A stretch of 64,000 nt of DNA from an uncultured Flavobacteriaceae bacterium (GTDB taxonomy: Bacteria; Bacteroidota; Bacteroidia; Flavobacteriales; Flavobacteriaceae): assembly GCA_947501845.1 (NCBI GenBank), contig CANMXP010000002.1:62001-126000 (forward strand), in the 5' to 3' direction. Made by a program: the position numbers and the translations under genes. Below are positions 1-7,562 of this stretch, one piece after another. The notes below the pieces were generated by a model. It saw nothing but the letters and a program-made list of their open reading frames with translations. It did no database searches and was not told the DNA's origin. The stretch's first letter is position 1; each line of letters starts with the position of its first letter.

Positions 1-337
1 AGCCGACCTGTTTACTCCAGATAAGCTTCATTTTACTTCAGTTATTGAGAGCAATATATTTAGTAACATAAACATGCAGGAATTGGCTTTTATTTGTAAC
101 AAAAGCTTATCTTCTTTTAAACGCGAGTTTAAAAGAATTTACAACGACACACCTTCTCATTATATTAAAAACAAGCGATTAGAGCATGCAGCTGTACTTT
201 TGTGTTCAACACAAAAAATGATATCTAATATTGCTTTTGAAGTAGGTTTTCAAGATATCACCACATTTTCTGCTTCTTTTAGACAAAAATTCAATGACTC
301 TCCTACCAATTATCGTTTGAGCCAAAACAGAAAATAG
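1..337 (+). CDS. AraC-family transcriptional regulator, C-terminal part (5' end outside window)
   Basis: The reading frame is open from the first bases of the window, so this is the 3' end of a longer gene; the ATG at 74 is internal. The visible 111 or so residues hold a typical double helix-turn-helix DNA-binding domain of the AraC/XylS family. The first helix-turn-helix region reads LAFICNKSLSSFKREFKRIY, and the second carries the family signature ending GFQDITTFSASFRQKF. The N-terminal sensing domain is not visible, so the effector is unknown. The frame ends at TAG 335-337, and the same frame continues without another stop into the next gene. A 17-bp direct repeat spans the stop codon and may be its own operator. 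The neighbouring SRPBCC gene is the obvious candidate target. Confidence 0.9.
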   Translation, partial: ADLFTPDKLHFTSVIESNIFSNINMQELAFICNKSLSSFKREFKRIYNDTPSHYIKNKRLEHAAVLLCSTQKMISNIAFEVGFQDITTFSASFRQKFNDSPTNYRLSQNRK

Positions 338-354
338 TTGAGCCAAAACAGAAA
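317..354 (+). promoter_or_regulatory. 17-bp direct repeat with 21-bp period (candidate AraC operator)
   Basis: The sequence TTGAGCCAAAACAGAAA occurs at 317-333 and again, identically, at 338-354. Two 17-bp half-sites separated by 4 bp is the arrangement known for AraC binding to araI1-araI2. The repeat follows directly on an AraC-family gene and lies 53 bp before the start codon of the next gene, so it could be an activator site. It overlaps the AraC stop codon and also encodes LSQNRK twice, so a simple tandem duplication is the alternative. Confidence 0.45.
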
Positions 355-406
355 GTCGTTCTTTGTCTCTTTTCCAACCTTTGTACTATCATATAAACAT
401 TTAATC

Positions 407-1000
407 ATGAATAAAACAATAGGGTTGATACTAATTTCAATCATGTTTAATTTAACAGTTATGGCACAGAAAAAAAAGTACAAAGAAATTAAAATAACAA
501 ATACAAGTGAGATCATTAATGTATCTGCAGATTCGCTTTGGAGTATTGTCAGAGAATTTCAAGATGTTGGTGTTTGGCTTACAGGTATAGATAAGGCCAT
601 GGGTTTTGGAGAGCCAGAATTTGAAGGTGCTTCATGTAGCAAAAGAACTTGCCATGTTAATGTTAAAGGATACAACGAGCTACAAGAAAAATTAACACTA
701 TTTAATGATGACAAAAGAGAACTTGCTTACGAATTAACAGATGGAGGTCCTAGTTTTCTTTTATTTGCTAGCAACCACTGGACCGTTACCAAAATTGGCC
801 CTAATCAATCCGTATTAAGAATGGATGCCACCATGCACCTTAAAGGATTTATGGGGTTTTTGTTTGGAGGTAAAATAAGAAGAACCGTTGCAAACGGTCT
901 TCCAGAAGCTTTAAACGAAATAAAAATATATGCTGAAACAGGTCATGTTTCCGAAGAAAAAAAAGCACGTATGGAAAAACTAAAGAAAAAACGGAAATAA
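407..1000 (+). CDS. Secreted SRPBCC (polyketide cyclase-like) family protein
   Basis: This 197-residue protein starts with a signal peptide (MNKTIGLILISIMFNLTVMA, then QKKK). The mature part fits the START/SRPBCC helix-grip fold: an early strand and helix around VSADSLWSIVREFQDVGVWL, central strands including CSKRTCHVNVKG, and a late long helix before a very basic tail (EEKKARMEKLKKKRK). Such proteins bind hydrophobic ligands, and here the location should be periplasmic. I chose the ATG at 407 because it begins the signal peptide. The same frame is open back to the AraC stop codon at 337, but that stretch contains the direct repeat and has no better start. The upstream AraC gene probably controls it. 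No specific function can be assigned. Confidence 0.75.
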   Translation: MNKTIGLILISIMFNLTVMAQKKKYKEIKITNTSEIINVSADSLWSIVREFQDVGVWLTGIDKAMGFGEPEFEGASCSKRTCHVNVKGYNELQEKLTLFNDDKRELAYELTDGGPSFLLFASNHWTVTKIGPNQSVLRMDATMHLKGFMGFLFGGKIRRTVANGLPEALNEIKIYAETGHVSEEKKARMEKLKKKRK

Positions 1001-1018
1001 CAAGACTAACTCTAAATA

Positions 1019-1056
1019 ATAGCGATTTGGAAGAAAACCTGAATCGCTATTTTTAT
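1019..1056 (+). terminator. Rho-independent terminator after the SRPBCC gene
   Basis: ATAGCGATT (1019-1027) pairs perfectly with AATCGCTAT (1042-1050) around a 14-nt loop, followed by TTTTATT. It lies 19 bp after the stop codon and before the convergent gene on the other strand. Confidence 0.8.
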
Positions 1057-1120
1057 TGATTACCGTTACTATTAATCAATAAAAAAGAATAAACATTTGC
1101 ATATAACCATATTAATTTTT

Positions 1121-3625
1121 TTAAAAATAAAACCCGAAAGTACCTGTAATACCAAATTTTCTTGCATCTGGATTTTGAACTTCATCCAAATAATTCCCTC
1201 TAAAATTAAAATCTATTCTAAAGACTTTAAAAATATTGCCAATCCCTAAACTGTATTCATAATACATTTTATCAGACGGTGCCACCAAAGGAATCTCATT
1301 AGGGTTACCTGTTGTGTTCAATAAAATATTTTCATCAGAGATCTCTCCCCATACACCACGTATACTTACAATCTCGCGAAGATTAAATTTCCTTAAAAAT
1401 GGAATTCTTGAAAATAAGCGTCCGTTAAAATTATGTTCTAAATGTAATGAGGTATAGGTATCGGACACAAACTCGTAAAAATCCAATTGAGAAAAAGTAT
1501 TATAAATAGAAAAATAAGATTGATTTCCTGGGATCACACTTAACAATCCAAGAGGCACTTCCCCAAAAGTTTTCCCTGCCTCTATAGTGGTGGTTAACCT
1601 ACCAAAACCACCTACTTGCCATGGTTGCACATAAGACAACTGTAATTTTGTATAATCGAAATCACTATCTAATATGCTTTTATCTCCCCTACTGACCTGA
1701 GCAAATATACGTGCAAAGCCATCATTAGCTTCACGACGCTCAACGCCAAAACCTGTCATTTTCCGCTTTGGAAAGACAGACACAGATAAGGAAGTTTCAA
1801 ACTGTTTAATTGAAGATTCTACGCCTGTAGGTGTATTATAATCTAAACTAAAAGTAGATGATGCCGACTCTAAAGTCCTATAATTTCCGCCCAATCTAAA
1901 AATAACATTACGCCAGGGTTCTGCTTCAATCGCTAAACTGGTTAAATTTATAGACGTTAATTTGTCATTAGCACTGGTTCCAACAACAGATGAAGATGCT
2001 AAACTTCGCCCTAAAACATCTGTAGAGGTTGTTAAACTTGCTCCTATCTGCTCAACATCACGCCGATTTCCTCCAGATATAATAAGTCTACTCTTTTTAT
2101 CCAACAACCATTTCCCTGAAATACCGTATTTAAATTTATCATCGTTAAAGCCGTAAGCTATAAACCCTTCTAATCTCCAAAGGTCGTTTCTCCCAAAATA
2201 AGTACGTCCACCCGTACGTATACGTAAACCTTCTACTTCATTAAATCCAAAGGTTGAAAATATAGGTCCATAATCTAATGGCAACCTATTAAATTCAATA
2301 TAGCCCGATGCCAAAATACTCCCTAAATTATAAAGCTGTTTAAACTTTTTAACTGTTTTTAAGGTATCTAGCATTTTGTAAATACCTTTTTCGTCTTTAT
2401 TCAAAGATTCTAAACGATTCTCTGCCCAAAAAGCATCGTCTCTATCGTAAACATCCTTATCGTAGTTATAGACTTCCTGATCGTAGAATTTTTTATCTAA
2501 TTCTTTATCAAACTTGTAATTATCGTATAATGTGGTACGTTTTCCATAGACACCACGCGATTTCTCTTTTTTATTCAAAGCAAAATCAGACATCATATAA
2601 TCGCGCTTCACAAGAAATAAAGAATCATTTAATACTTCAAATTCCTGCTCTATATAGATTTCTTTTACCCAGTTTATATTAGCACTTTTTGATGCTTGCA
2701 GATTAATCTCTTTAATAGCATATGTACTATCAGCTACCCAAAAATCACCTTTAAAAGTCAACTCATTTTTACGCCTTGGGTAATATATAATATTGTAACA
2801 CCATTTATTATCAATAAAAGCACTATCAGACAGCACATAATTGTATGTACTAATTCCTGTTTTAGATAAAGGGCTTACAAAACTTTTGTCGAAAAACTTT
2901 AAGTAATTATCGTATACATTATAATCGGAATACAAATCATCAACAAAGTCAATAATTACCTGATTATCACTAAACCCAGAATTTTTATTCCCTTCTAATA
3001 CTTCCTTTTGCTTATTAAGGATATTATCACCATAAACTCTTGAAACTGCCTCGTTTATAAACATTGGTAAATATGTTTTACCTGTTACCCGCGATGTATC
3101 AACTTCATTAAAGACAAACTCCATACCCCTAAAAAGCTTACTTTTAATAAGGGCACTGTCTATAGTATTAATATCAAATTCTACTTTCTCGTACTTATCG
3201 TATTCGTATTGCTTATATAGGTTTAAACCATTTTTACGTTTGTGCTCCCAAATTTTTCTAAGCAAATCAATCGCTGGATTATTCTTTTTTGATTGTTTTC
3301 CTGTTGTTATTACAACCTGGTCTAATTCTGCATTTTCTTCTTTTAGAACAAACTTTAAATTATAATTTACCTTTTTATTTAAAGGAACATTTAAAAGTTC
3401 ATAACCAATAAATGAAATCGTTAATGCATTCCAGCTTTCGTCAGATTCTAGATAAAATTTCCCATTTTCATTGGTTATGGTTCCAATGGTAGACCCTTTA
3501 AAAATAACGTTTGCAAACGCTACAGGTTCGTTAAACTCGTCAAACACATAACCACTAACTTTAGTTTGTGCTATTGTGGAAATAATTCCGAAGAAAAAAA
3601 ATGTAAAAAGTAATCTTATCCTCAT
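1121..3625 (-). CDS. DUF5686 / carboxypeptidase-regulatory-like outer-membrane protein
   Basis: A protein of about 834 residues with a signal peptide (MRIRLLFTFFFFGIISTIAQ). A carboxypeptidase-D regulatory-like beta-sandwich follows at about 22-100, with the usual VSGYVFDEFNEPVAFANV and ISFIGYELL segments. The remainder matches the DUF5686 family, ending in strand-rich sequence with alternating aromatic residues and a C-terminal FGFYF, as in outer-membrane beta-barrels. Two further ATGs upstream in frame (3643, 3649) are possible, but the one at 3625 gives the best signal peptide. It lies about 60 bp downstream of pdhB on the same strand and may be co-transcribed. I recall this pair side by side in many flavobacteria. 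The function of DUF5686 proteins is not established; a role in outer-membrane transport or assembly is inference. Confidence 0.8.
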   Translation of the reverse strand: MRIRLLFTFFFFGIISTIAQTKVSGYVFDEFNEPVAFANVIFKGSTIGTITNENGKFYLESDESWNALTISFIGYELLNVPLNKKVNYNLKFVLKEENAELDQVVITTGKQSKKNNPAIDLLRKIWEHKRKNGLNLYKQYEYDKYEKVEFDINTIDSALIKSKLFRGMEFVFNEVDTSRVTGKTYLPMFINEAVSRVYGDNILNKQKEVLEGNKNSGFSDNQVIIDFVDDLYSDYNVYDNYLKFFDKSFVSPLSKTGISTYNYVLSDSAFIDNKWCYNIIYYPRRKNELTFKGDFWVADSTYAIKEINLQASKSANINWVKEIYIEQEFEVLNDSLFLVKRDYMMSDFALNKKEKSRGVYGKRTTLYDNYKFDKELDKKFYDQEVYNYDKDVYDRDDAFWAENRLESLNKDEKGIYKMLDTLKTVKKFKQLYNLGSILASGYIEFNRLPLDYGPIFSTFGFNEVEGLRIRTGGRTYFGRNDLWRLEGFIAYGFNDDKFKYGISGKWLLDKKSRLIISGGNRRDVEQIGASLTTSTDVLGRSLASSSVVGTSANDKLTSINLTSLAIEAEPWRNVIFRLGGNYRTLESASSTFSLDYNTPTGVESSIKQFETSLSVSVFPKRKMTGFGVERREANDGFARIFAQVSRGDKSILDSDFDYTKLQLSYVQPWQVGGFGRLTTTIEAGKTFGEVPLGLLSVIPGNQSYFSIYNTFSQLDFYEFVSDTYTSLHLEHNFNGRLFSRIPFLRKFNLREIVSIRGVWGEISDENILLNTTGNPNEIPLVAPSDKMYYEYSLGIGNIFKVFRIDFNFRGNYLDEVQNPDARKFGITGTFGFYF

Positions 3626-3688
3626 AATACAAAAAAACTTCATCAACAATCGTGCTAATGAAGTTTATATAACGTAAAAAATATTAAT

Positions 3689-4666
3689 TTATTTGTACAA
3701 TACTTTTTTTACTGCTTTAATAACATCGTTACTGTTTGGCAACCATTCTGCTAATAAAACAGGGGAATACGGTGCAGGTGTATCTGCTGTATTAATTTTT
3801 ACAATAGGTGCATCTAAATAATCAAATGCCTCACTCTGCACTAAATATGTAATTTCGGTAGCTACATTTCCAAAAGGCCATGCTTCTTCTAAAATGACTA
3901 GTCTATTGGTTTTTTTAACCGATTCTACAATCGCTTTTCTATCCATTGGGCGCACAGTTCGCAAGTCAATAATTTCACAAGAAATATTTTCCTTAGCTAA
4001 TTCATCGGCTGCTTTATAAGCTTCTTTAATTATTTTTCCAAAAGACACAATTGTTACATCGGTTCCTTCTCGCTTAATATCTGCAACACCTAAAGGTAAT
4101 ACATATTCACCTTCTGGCACTTCTCCCTTATCTCCATACATCTGTTCACTTTCCATAAAAATAACTGGATCATCATCACGAATTGCTGCTTTTAACAAAC
4201 CTTTAGCATCATATGGATTAGATGGTACTACGACTTTTAAACCTGGTGTATTAGCAAACCAATTTTCAAATGCCTGCGAGTGGGTTGCTCCTAATTGTCC
4301 AGCTGAAGCGGTAGGACCACGAAAAACAATGGGACACTTAAATTGTCCGCCAGACATTTGTCTAATCTTTGCAGCATTATTAATAATTTGATCAATTCCA
4401 ACTAAAGAGAAGTTAAACGTCATATACTCAACTATTGGTCTATTACCTGTCATTGTAGAACCAATAGCAATCCCAGCAAAACCAAGTTCTGCAATAGGTG
4501 TATCAATAACACGTTTAGCTCCAAATTCATCCAGCATGCCTTTCGATGCTTTATAAGCACCATTATATTCTGCTACTTCTTCACCCATTAAATAAATGCT
4601 TTCATCTCTACGCATCTCTTCACTCATGGCTTCACAAATAGCTTCTCTAAATTGAATTGTCTTCAT
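3689..4666 (-). CDS. pdhB: Pyruvate dehydrogenase complex E1 component, beta subunit
   Basis: At 325 residues this is the normal length for an E1-beta subunit, which with E1-alpha and thiamine diphosphate decarboxylates pyruvate and passes the acetyl group to the E2 lipoyl domain. The N-terminal pyrimidine-binding transketolase domain (about 1-190) shows DTPIAELGFAGIAIG with the cofactor-activating glutamate, plus GATHSQAFENWFANTPGLKV. The C-terminal transketolase domain follows, with DLRTVRPMDRKAIVESVKKT. The closely related branched-chain ketoacid E1-beta is the alternative. The E1-alpha and E2 genes are not adjacent upstream, because the next gene there is the divergent etfB. A TATTTTTG -7-like box on the minus strand (4697-4690) lies close to the start codon. 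Confidence 0.93.
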   Translation of the reverse strand: MKTIQFREAICEAMSEEMRRDESIYLMGEEVAEYNGAYKASKGMLDEFGAKRVIDTPIAELGFAGIAIGSTMTGNRPIVEYMTFNFSLVGIDQIINNAAKIRQMSGGQFKCPIVFRGPTASAGQLGATHSQAFENWFANTPGLKVVVPSNPYDAKGLLKAAIRDDDPVIFMESEQMYGDKGEVPEGEYVLPLGVADIKREGTDVTIVSFGKIIKEAYKAADELAKENISCEIIDLRTVRPMDRKAIVESVKKTNRLVILEEAWPFGNVATEITYLVQSEAFDYLDAPIVKINTADTPAPYSPVLLAEWLPNSNDVIKAVKKVLYK

Positions 4667-5000
4667 TAACTTATTTTTAATTCGAGTTGCAAAAATAGGA
4701 ATTATAGATTATAATTTGATATAAAAATCAACAGTAAAATTATCCTCAAAAAAAAATTATTAATTTTACAGAAATAGTATACGAATAATGAAGATTTGTT
4801 ACTTTAAATGAGTTCTAATTCTTTTTATTTATTCCTCAATTAACCAATCAAAGGTTTATAAATTCTTAAAGAAATATTAATAATTATACATTTTTTGATA
4901 ATTATTCCGAATATTTACTATGCATGCATAGTAAATATTCGGAATAAAATAATTAACTTCGTAGCCTCAAAAAACTAAACTCAATTAATATATAAATATT
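4667..5000. other. Intergenic region between divergent pdhB and etfB
   Basis: This 334-bp AT-rich gap holds promoters for both directions. The minus-strand TATTTTTG box (4697-4690) is near pdhB. The palindrome (4902-4947) and the TAACTTCG box (4954-4961) serve etfB. The stretch 4730-4900 shows no convincing gene or RNA structure. Confidence 0.6.
4902..4947. promoter_or_regulatory. Perfect 46-bp palindrome upstream of etfBA
   Basis: The 23 bases 4902-4924 are the exact reverse complement of 4925-4947, with no loop; the centre is TACTATGCA/TGCATAGTA. A TAACTTCG box that resembles the Bacteroidota -7 element (TAnnTTTG) follows at 4954-4961, so the palindrome covers the place where the -33 element would sit. 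This position suits an operator for a dimeric repressor of etfBA. The regulator is not in the window. Other readings are a cruciform, or a double operator with both MarR/TetR-sized sites nested. Confidence 0.75.
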
Positions 5001-5747
5001 ATGAAAATATTAGTGTGCATTAGTCATGTTCCTGATACGACATCTAAAATTAATTTTAGCGAAGGTGACACAAAATTCGACACCAATGGTGTACAATTTG
5101 TTATTAACCCAAATGATGAATTTGGTTTAACCCGTGCTATGTGGTTTAAAGAAAAACAAGGCGCTCAGGTTACTGTTGTAAATGTTGGTGGTGCAGAAAC
5201 AGAGCCCACACTTCGTAAAGCTTTGGCTATTGGTGCCGATGCAGCTATTAGAGTTAATACTGTGGCCTCGGATGGCTTTTCGGTAGCTAAACAACTAGCC
5301 CATGTTGTTAAAGATGGTGCTTACGATTTAGTTATAGCTGGTCGTGAATCTATAGATTATAATGGTGGAATGGTTCCTGGTATGATTGCTGGATTAACCA
5401 ACGCTAACTTTGTAAATAACTGTATTGGTTTAGAAATAGATGGTACTGCCGCTAAAGCAATAAGAGAAATTGACGGTGGTAAAGAAACAGTTTCTACTAC
5501 ACTTCCATTAGTTATTGGCGGACAAAAGGGGTTGGTTGAAGAAAGCGATCTTAGAATACCAAATATGAGAGGTATTATGATGGCGCGCCAAAAACCTTTA
5601 ACAGTAGTTGATCCTACTGAAGCTAGTGCAGAGACAACATCTATTAAATTTGAAAAACCTGCACCTAAAGGCGCTGTAAAATTGGTTTCGGCAGATAACT
5701 TAGATGAATTAGTAAATCTACTTCATAACGAAGCTAAGGTTATTTAA
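5001..5747 (+). CDS. etfB: Electron transfer flavoprotein, beta subunit
   Basis: A 248-residue EtfB, the usual length. It begins MKILVCISHVPDTTSKINF, includes the AMP-binding-type segment AIGADAAIRVN, and contains the loop LVIAGRESIDYNGGMVPGMIA that contacts partner dehydrogenases and the nucleotide. The EtfAB heterodimer carries electrons from acyl-CoA dehydrogenases to the quinone pool through ETF-quinone oxidoreductase. etfA follows after 103 bp. The promoter region has a perfect palindrome, so the operon is probably regulated, perhaps with fatty-acid degradation (inference). Confidence 0.95.
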   Translation: MKILVCISHVPDTTSKINFSEGDTKFDTNGVQFVINPNDEFGLTRAMWFKEKQGAQVTVVNVGGAETEPTLRKALAIGADAAIRVNTVASDGFSVAKQLAHVVKDGAYDLVIAGRESIDYNGGMVPGMIAGLTNANFVNNCIGLEIDGTAAKAIREIDGGKETVSTTLPLVIGGQKGLVEESDLRIPNMRGIMMARQKPLTVVDPTEASAETTSIKFEKPAPKGAVKLVSADNLDELVNLLHNEAKVI

Positions 5748-5761
5748 TCTGAGATTAAATA

Positions 5762-5835
5762 ATTCTGAATTTATTTCAGAATCTTAACAAAAGAAAATAA
5801 TATTAATGAGATCCTGAAACAAGTTCAGGATGACA
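5762..5835. repeat. Two adjacent REP-like hairpins in the etfB-etfA gap
   Basis: The first hairpin is ATTCTGAA (5762-5769) with TTCAGAAT (5775-5782). The second is ATCCTGAA (5811-5818) with TTCAGGAT (5824-5831), set in the context GAGATCCTGAA...TTCAGGATGACA. The latter matches a palindrome I recall as dispersed between genes in many flavobacterial genomes. It creates an ATG (5830) that looks like an etfA start but is probably not used. It could affect the etfB/etfA mRNA ratio. Confidence 0.65.
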
Positions 5836-5850
5836 AAAAGTAAAGTTTTT

Positions 5851-6810
5851 ATGTCAGTTTTAGTATATACAGAATCAGAGCAAGGAGCATTTAAAAAAAC
5901 CGCTTTAGAAGTTGCTTCTTATGCCAAAGCAGTAGCAGATCAATTAGGAACAACTGTTACAGCCATTACTATAAATGTAGATGATGCATCTGCATTAGGA
6001 AACTATGGTGTTGATAAAATCTTAAATGTGTCGAATGCACAATTACAATCTTTTAGTGCCAATGGTTATGCAGAAGCAATTAAACAAGCAGCAGAAAAAG
6101 AAGCTTCAAAAGTTATAGTGGTAAGCTCTAGTGCAGATAGTAAATATTTAGCACCACTTCTAGCTGTTGGTTTAAATGCAGGATATGCTTCTAATGTTAT
6201 TGAAGCTCCTGCCAGTACATCTCCATTTACAGTGAAGCGTACCGCTTTTACCAATAAAGCTTTCGAAATATCTCAAATTAATACCGATGTAAAAATCATA
6301 GGTGTTTCCAATAACTCATTTGGATTGATAGAAAATAGTAGAAACGCTTCCGCGGAAGAATTCTCGCCTTCAATTTCAGATTCAGGAGTCAAAGTAGAGG
6401 CTGTTGATAAAGCAACAGATAAAGTTACTATTGCCGATGCCGAGATTGTTGTATCTGCTGGTCGTGGACTAAAAGGTCCTGAAAATTGGGGTATGGTAGA
6501 AGAATTAGCAGATGTATTAGGTGCAGCAACGGCATGCTCTAAACCTGTTTCAGATTTAGGATGGAGACCTCACAGCGAACACGTTGGTCAAACGGGTAAA
6601 CCTGTAGCATCAAATTTATATATAGCCATTGGTATTTCTGGAGCTATTCAACATTTAGCAGGAATTAATGCCTCTAAAGTAAAAGTGGTAATCAATACAG
6701 ATGCTGAAGCGCCTTTCTTTAAAGCTGCAGACTATGGCGTTGTTGGAGATGCTTTCGAAGTTGTTCCTCAACTTATAGATAAATTAAAAGCTTTTAAAGC
6801 GCAACAATAA
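5851..6810 (+). CDS. etfA: Electron transfer flavoprotein, alpha subunit
   Basis: 319 residues from the ATG at 5851 (MSVLVYTESEQGAFKKTALE), matching the normal EtfA N-terminus. The ATG seven codons upstream lies inside a palindromic repeat and is unlikely to be used. The C-terminal FAD-binding domain (from about 195) shows VSAGRGLKGPENWGMVEELA, then CSKPVSDLGWRPHSEHVGQT and IAIGISGAIQHLAG, the conserved FAD-binding loops of this family. It forms the heterodimer with EtfB and holds the redox-active FAD. No obvious terminator follows before the next gene. Confidence 0.95.
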   Translation: MSVLVYTESEQGAFKKTALEVASYAKAVADQLGTTVTAITINVDDASALGNYGVDKILNVSNAQLQSFSANGYAEAIKQAAEKEASKVIVVSSSADSKYLAPLLAVGLNAGYASNVIEAPASTSPFTVKRTAFTNKAFEISQINTDVKIIGVSNNSFGLIENSRNASAEEFSPSISDSGVKVEAVDKATDKVTIADAEIVVSAGRGLKGPENWGMVEELADVLGAATACSKPVSDLGWRPHSEHVGQTGKPVASNLYIAIGISGAIQHLAGINASKVKVVINTDAEAPFFKAADYGVVGDAFEVVPQLIDKLKAFKAQQ

Positions 6811-6932
6811 ATAATTTTTTATAAATTGTATAGTCGTTTAGAACTGCTTAAATTAGCACTAAATACTTAAATCTGTCTTAGTCAGTTGGTAAAGTCCTAA
6901 TTTAAACGGTTCTTTGCGTTTTTATAAATTAT

Positions 6933-7547
6933 ATGAGTTTAGTAAGATTAAATATAAAAGGCATATCCTATAGCCAAACCCAAAACGGTGCTTACGCATT
7001 GATTTTAAACGAATTAGACGGCGATCGCAAACTCCCAATCGTTATTGGTGCTTTTGAAGCGCAGTCTATTGCTATTGCTTTAGAAAAAGAAATCAGACCT
7101 CCCAGACCGTTAACACACGATCTATTTAAAAATTTCGCAGATCGTTTTGATGTTGTTGTAAAGCAAGTCATCATTCATAAACTGGTCGACGGAGTTTTTT
7201 ATTCTAGTTTAATATGCGAACGTGATAAGATCGAAGAGATTATTGATGCCAGAACCAGCGATGCCATAGCTTTGGCACTTCGTTTTGACGCACCAATTTT
7301 TACTTACAAAAATATTCTTGACAAAGCTGGTATATACTTAAAAGTGAATCCGAAAGAAGAGGGTGAAAATGAAGACAGTATTCTGGTAGATGATATAATT
7401 TCAAGTGAGTTAGAACCAGAAGCGCCTCGTGAAAACCTTAAAGGAAAAACACTTGAAGAATTACATAGCTTATTGGAAGAAGCTGTTTCTAGTGAAGATT
7501 ATGAAAAAGCAGCTCATATTCGTGATGAAATCTCAAAACGAGAATAA
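6933..7547 (+). CDS. Bifunctional nuclease (DUF151) family protein with UVR domain
   Basis: 204 residues. The N-terminal DUF151/BFN domain (about 1-135) includes ILNELDGDRKLPIVIGAFEA, the conserved PPRPLTHDLF, and the ARTSDAIALALRFDAPIF segment. The C-terminus carries a UVR-type motif (KTLEELHSLLEEAVSSEDYE followed by KAAHIRDEISKRE), the short helical hairpin found in UvrB/UvrC. The combination is common in Bacteroidota and points to a nucleic-acid-related role, but its biochemical activity is uncertain. The gene lies between etfA and the transporter, 15 bp before the latter, so a small operon with the CNT transporter is plausible. Confidence 0.85.
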   Translation: MSLVRLNIKGISYSQTQNGAYALILNELDGDRKLPIVIGAFEAQSIAIALEKEIRPPRPLTHDLFKNFADRFDVVVKQVIIHKLVDGVFYSSLICERDKIEEIIDARTSDAIALALRFDAPIFTYKNILDKAGIYLKVNPKEEGENEDSILVDDIISSELEPEAPRENLKGKTLEELHSLLEEAVSSEDYEKAAHIRDEISKRE

Positions 7548-7562
7548 TTTTTACTTCTTTAT

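Noticed and set aside
338-406. TTG start at 338 for the SRPBCC protein, giving 23 more N-terminal residues
   Set aside because: The added residues come from the direct repeat and would hide the signal peptide that begins at the ATG 407.
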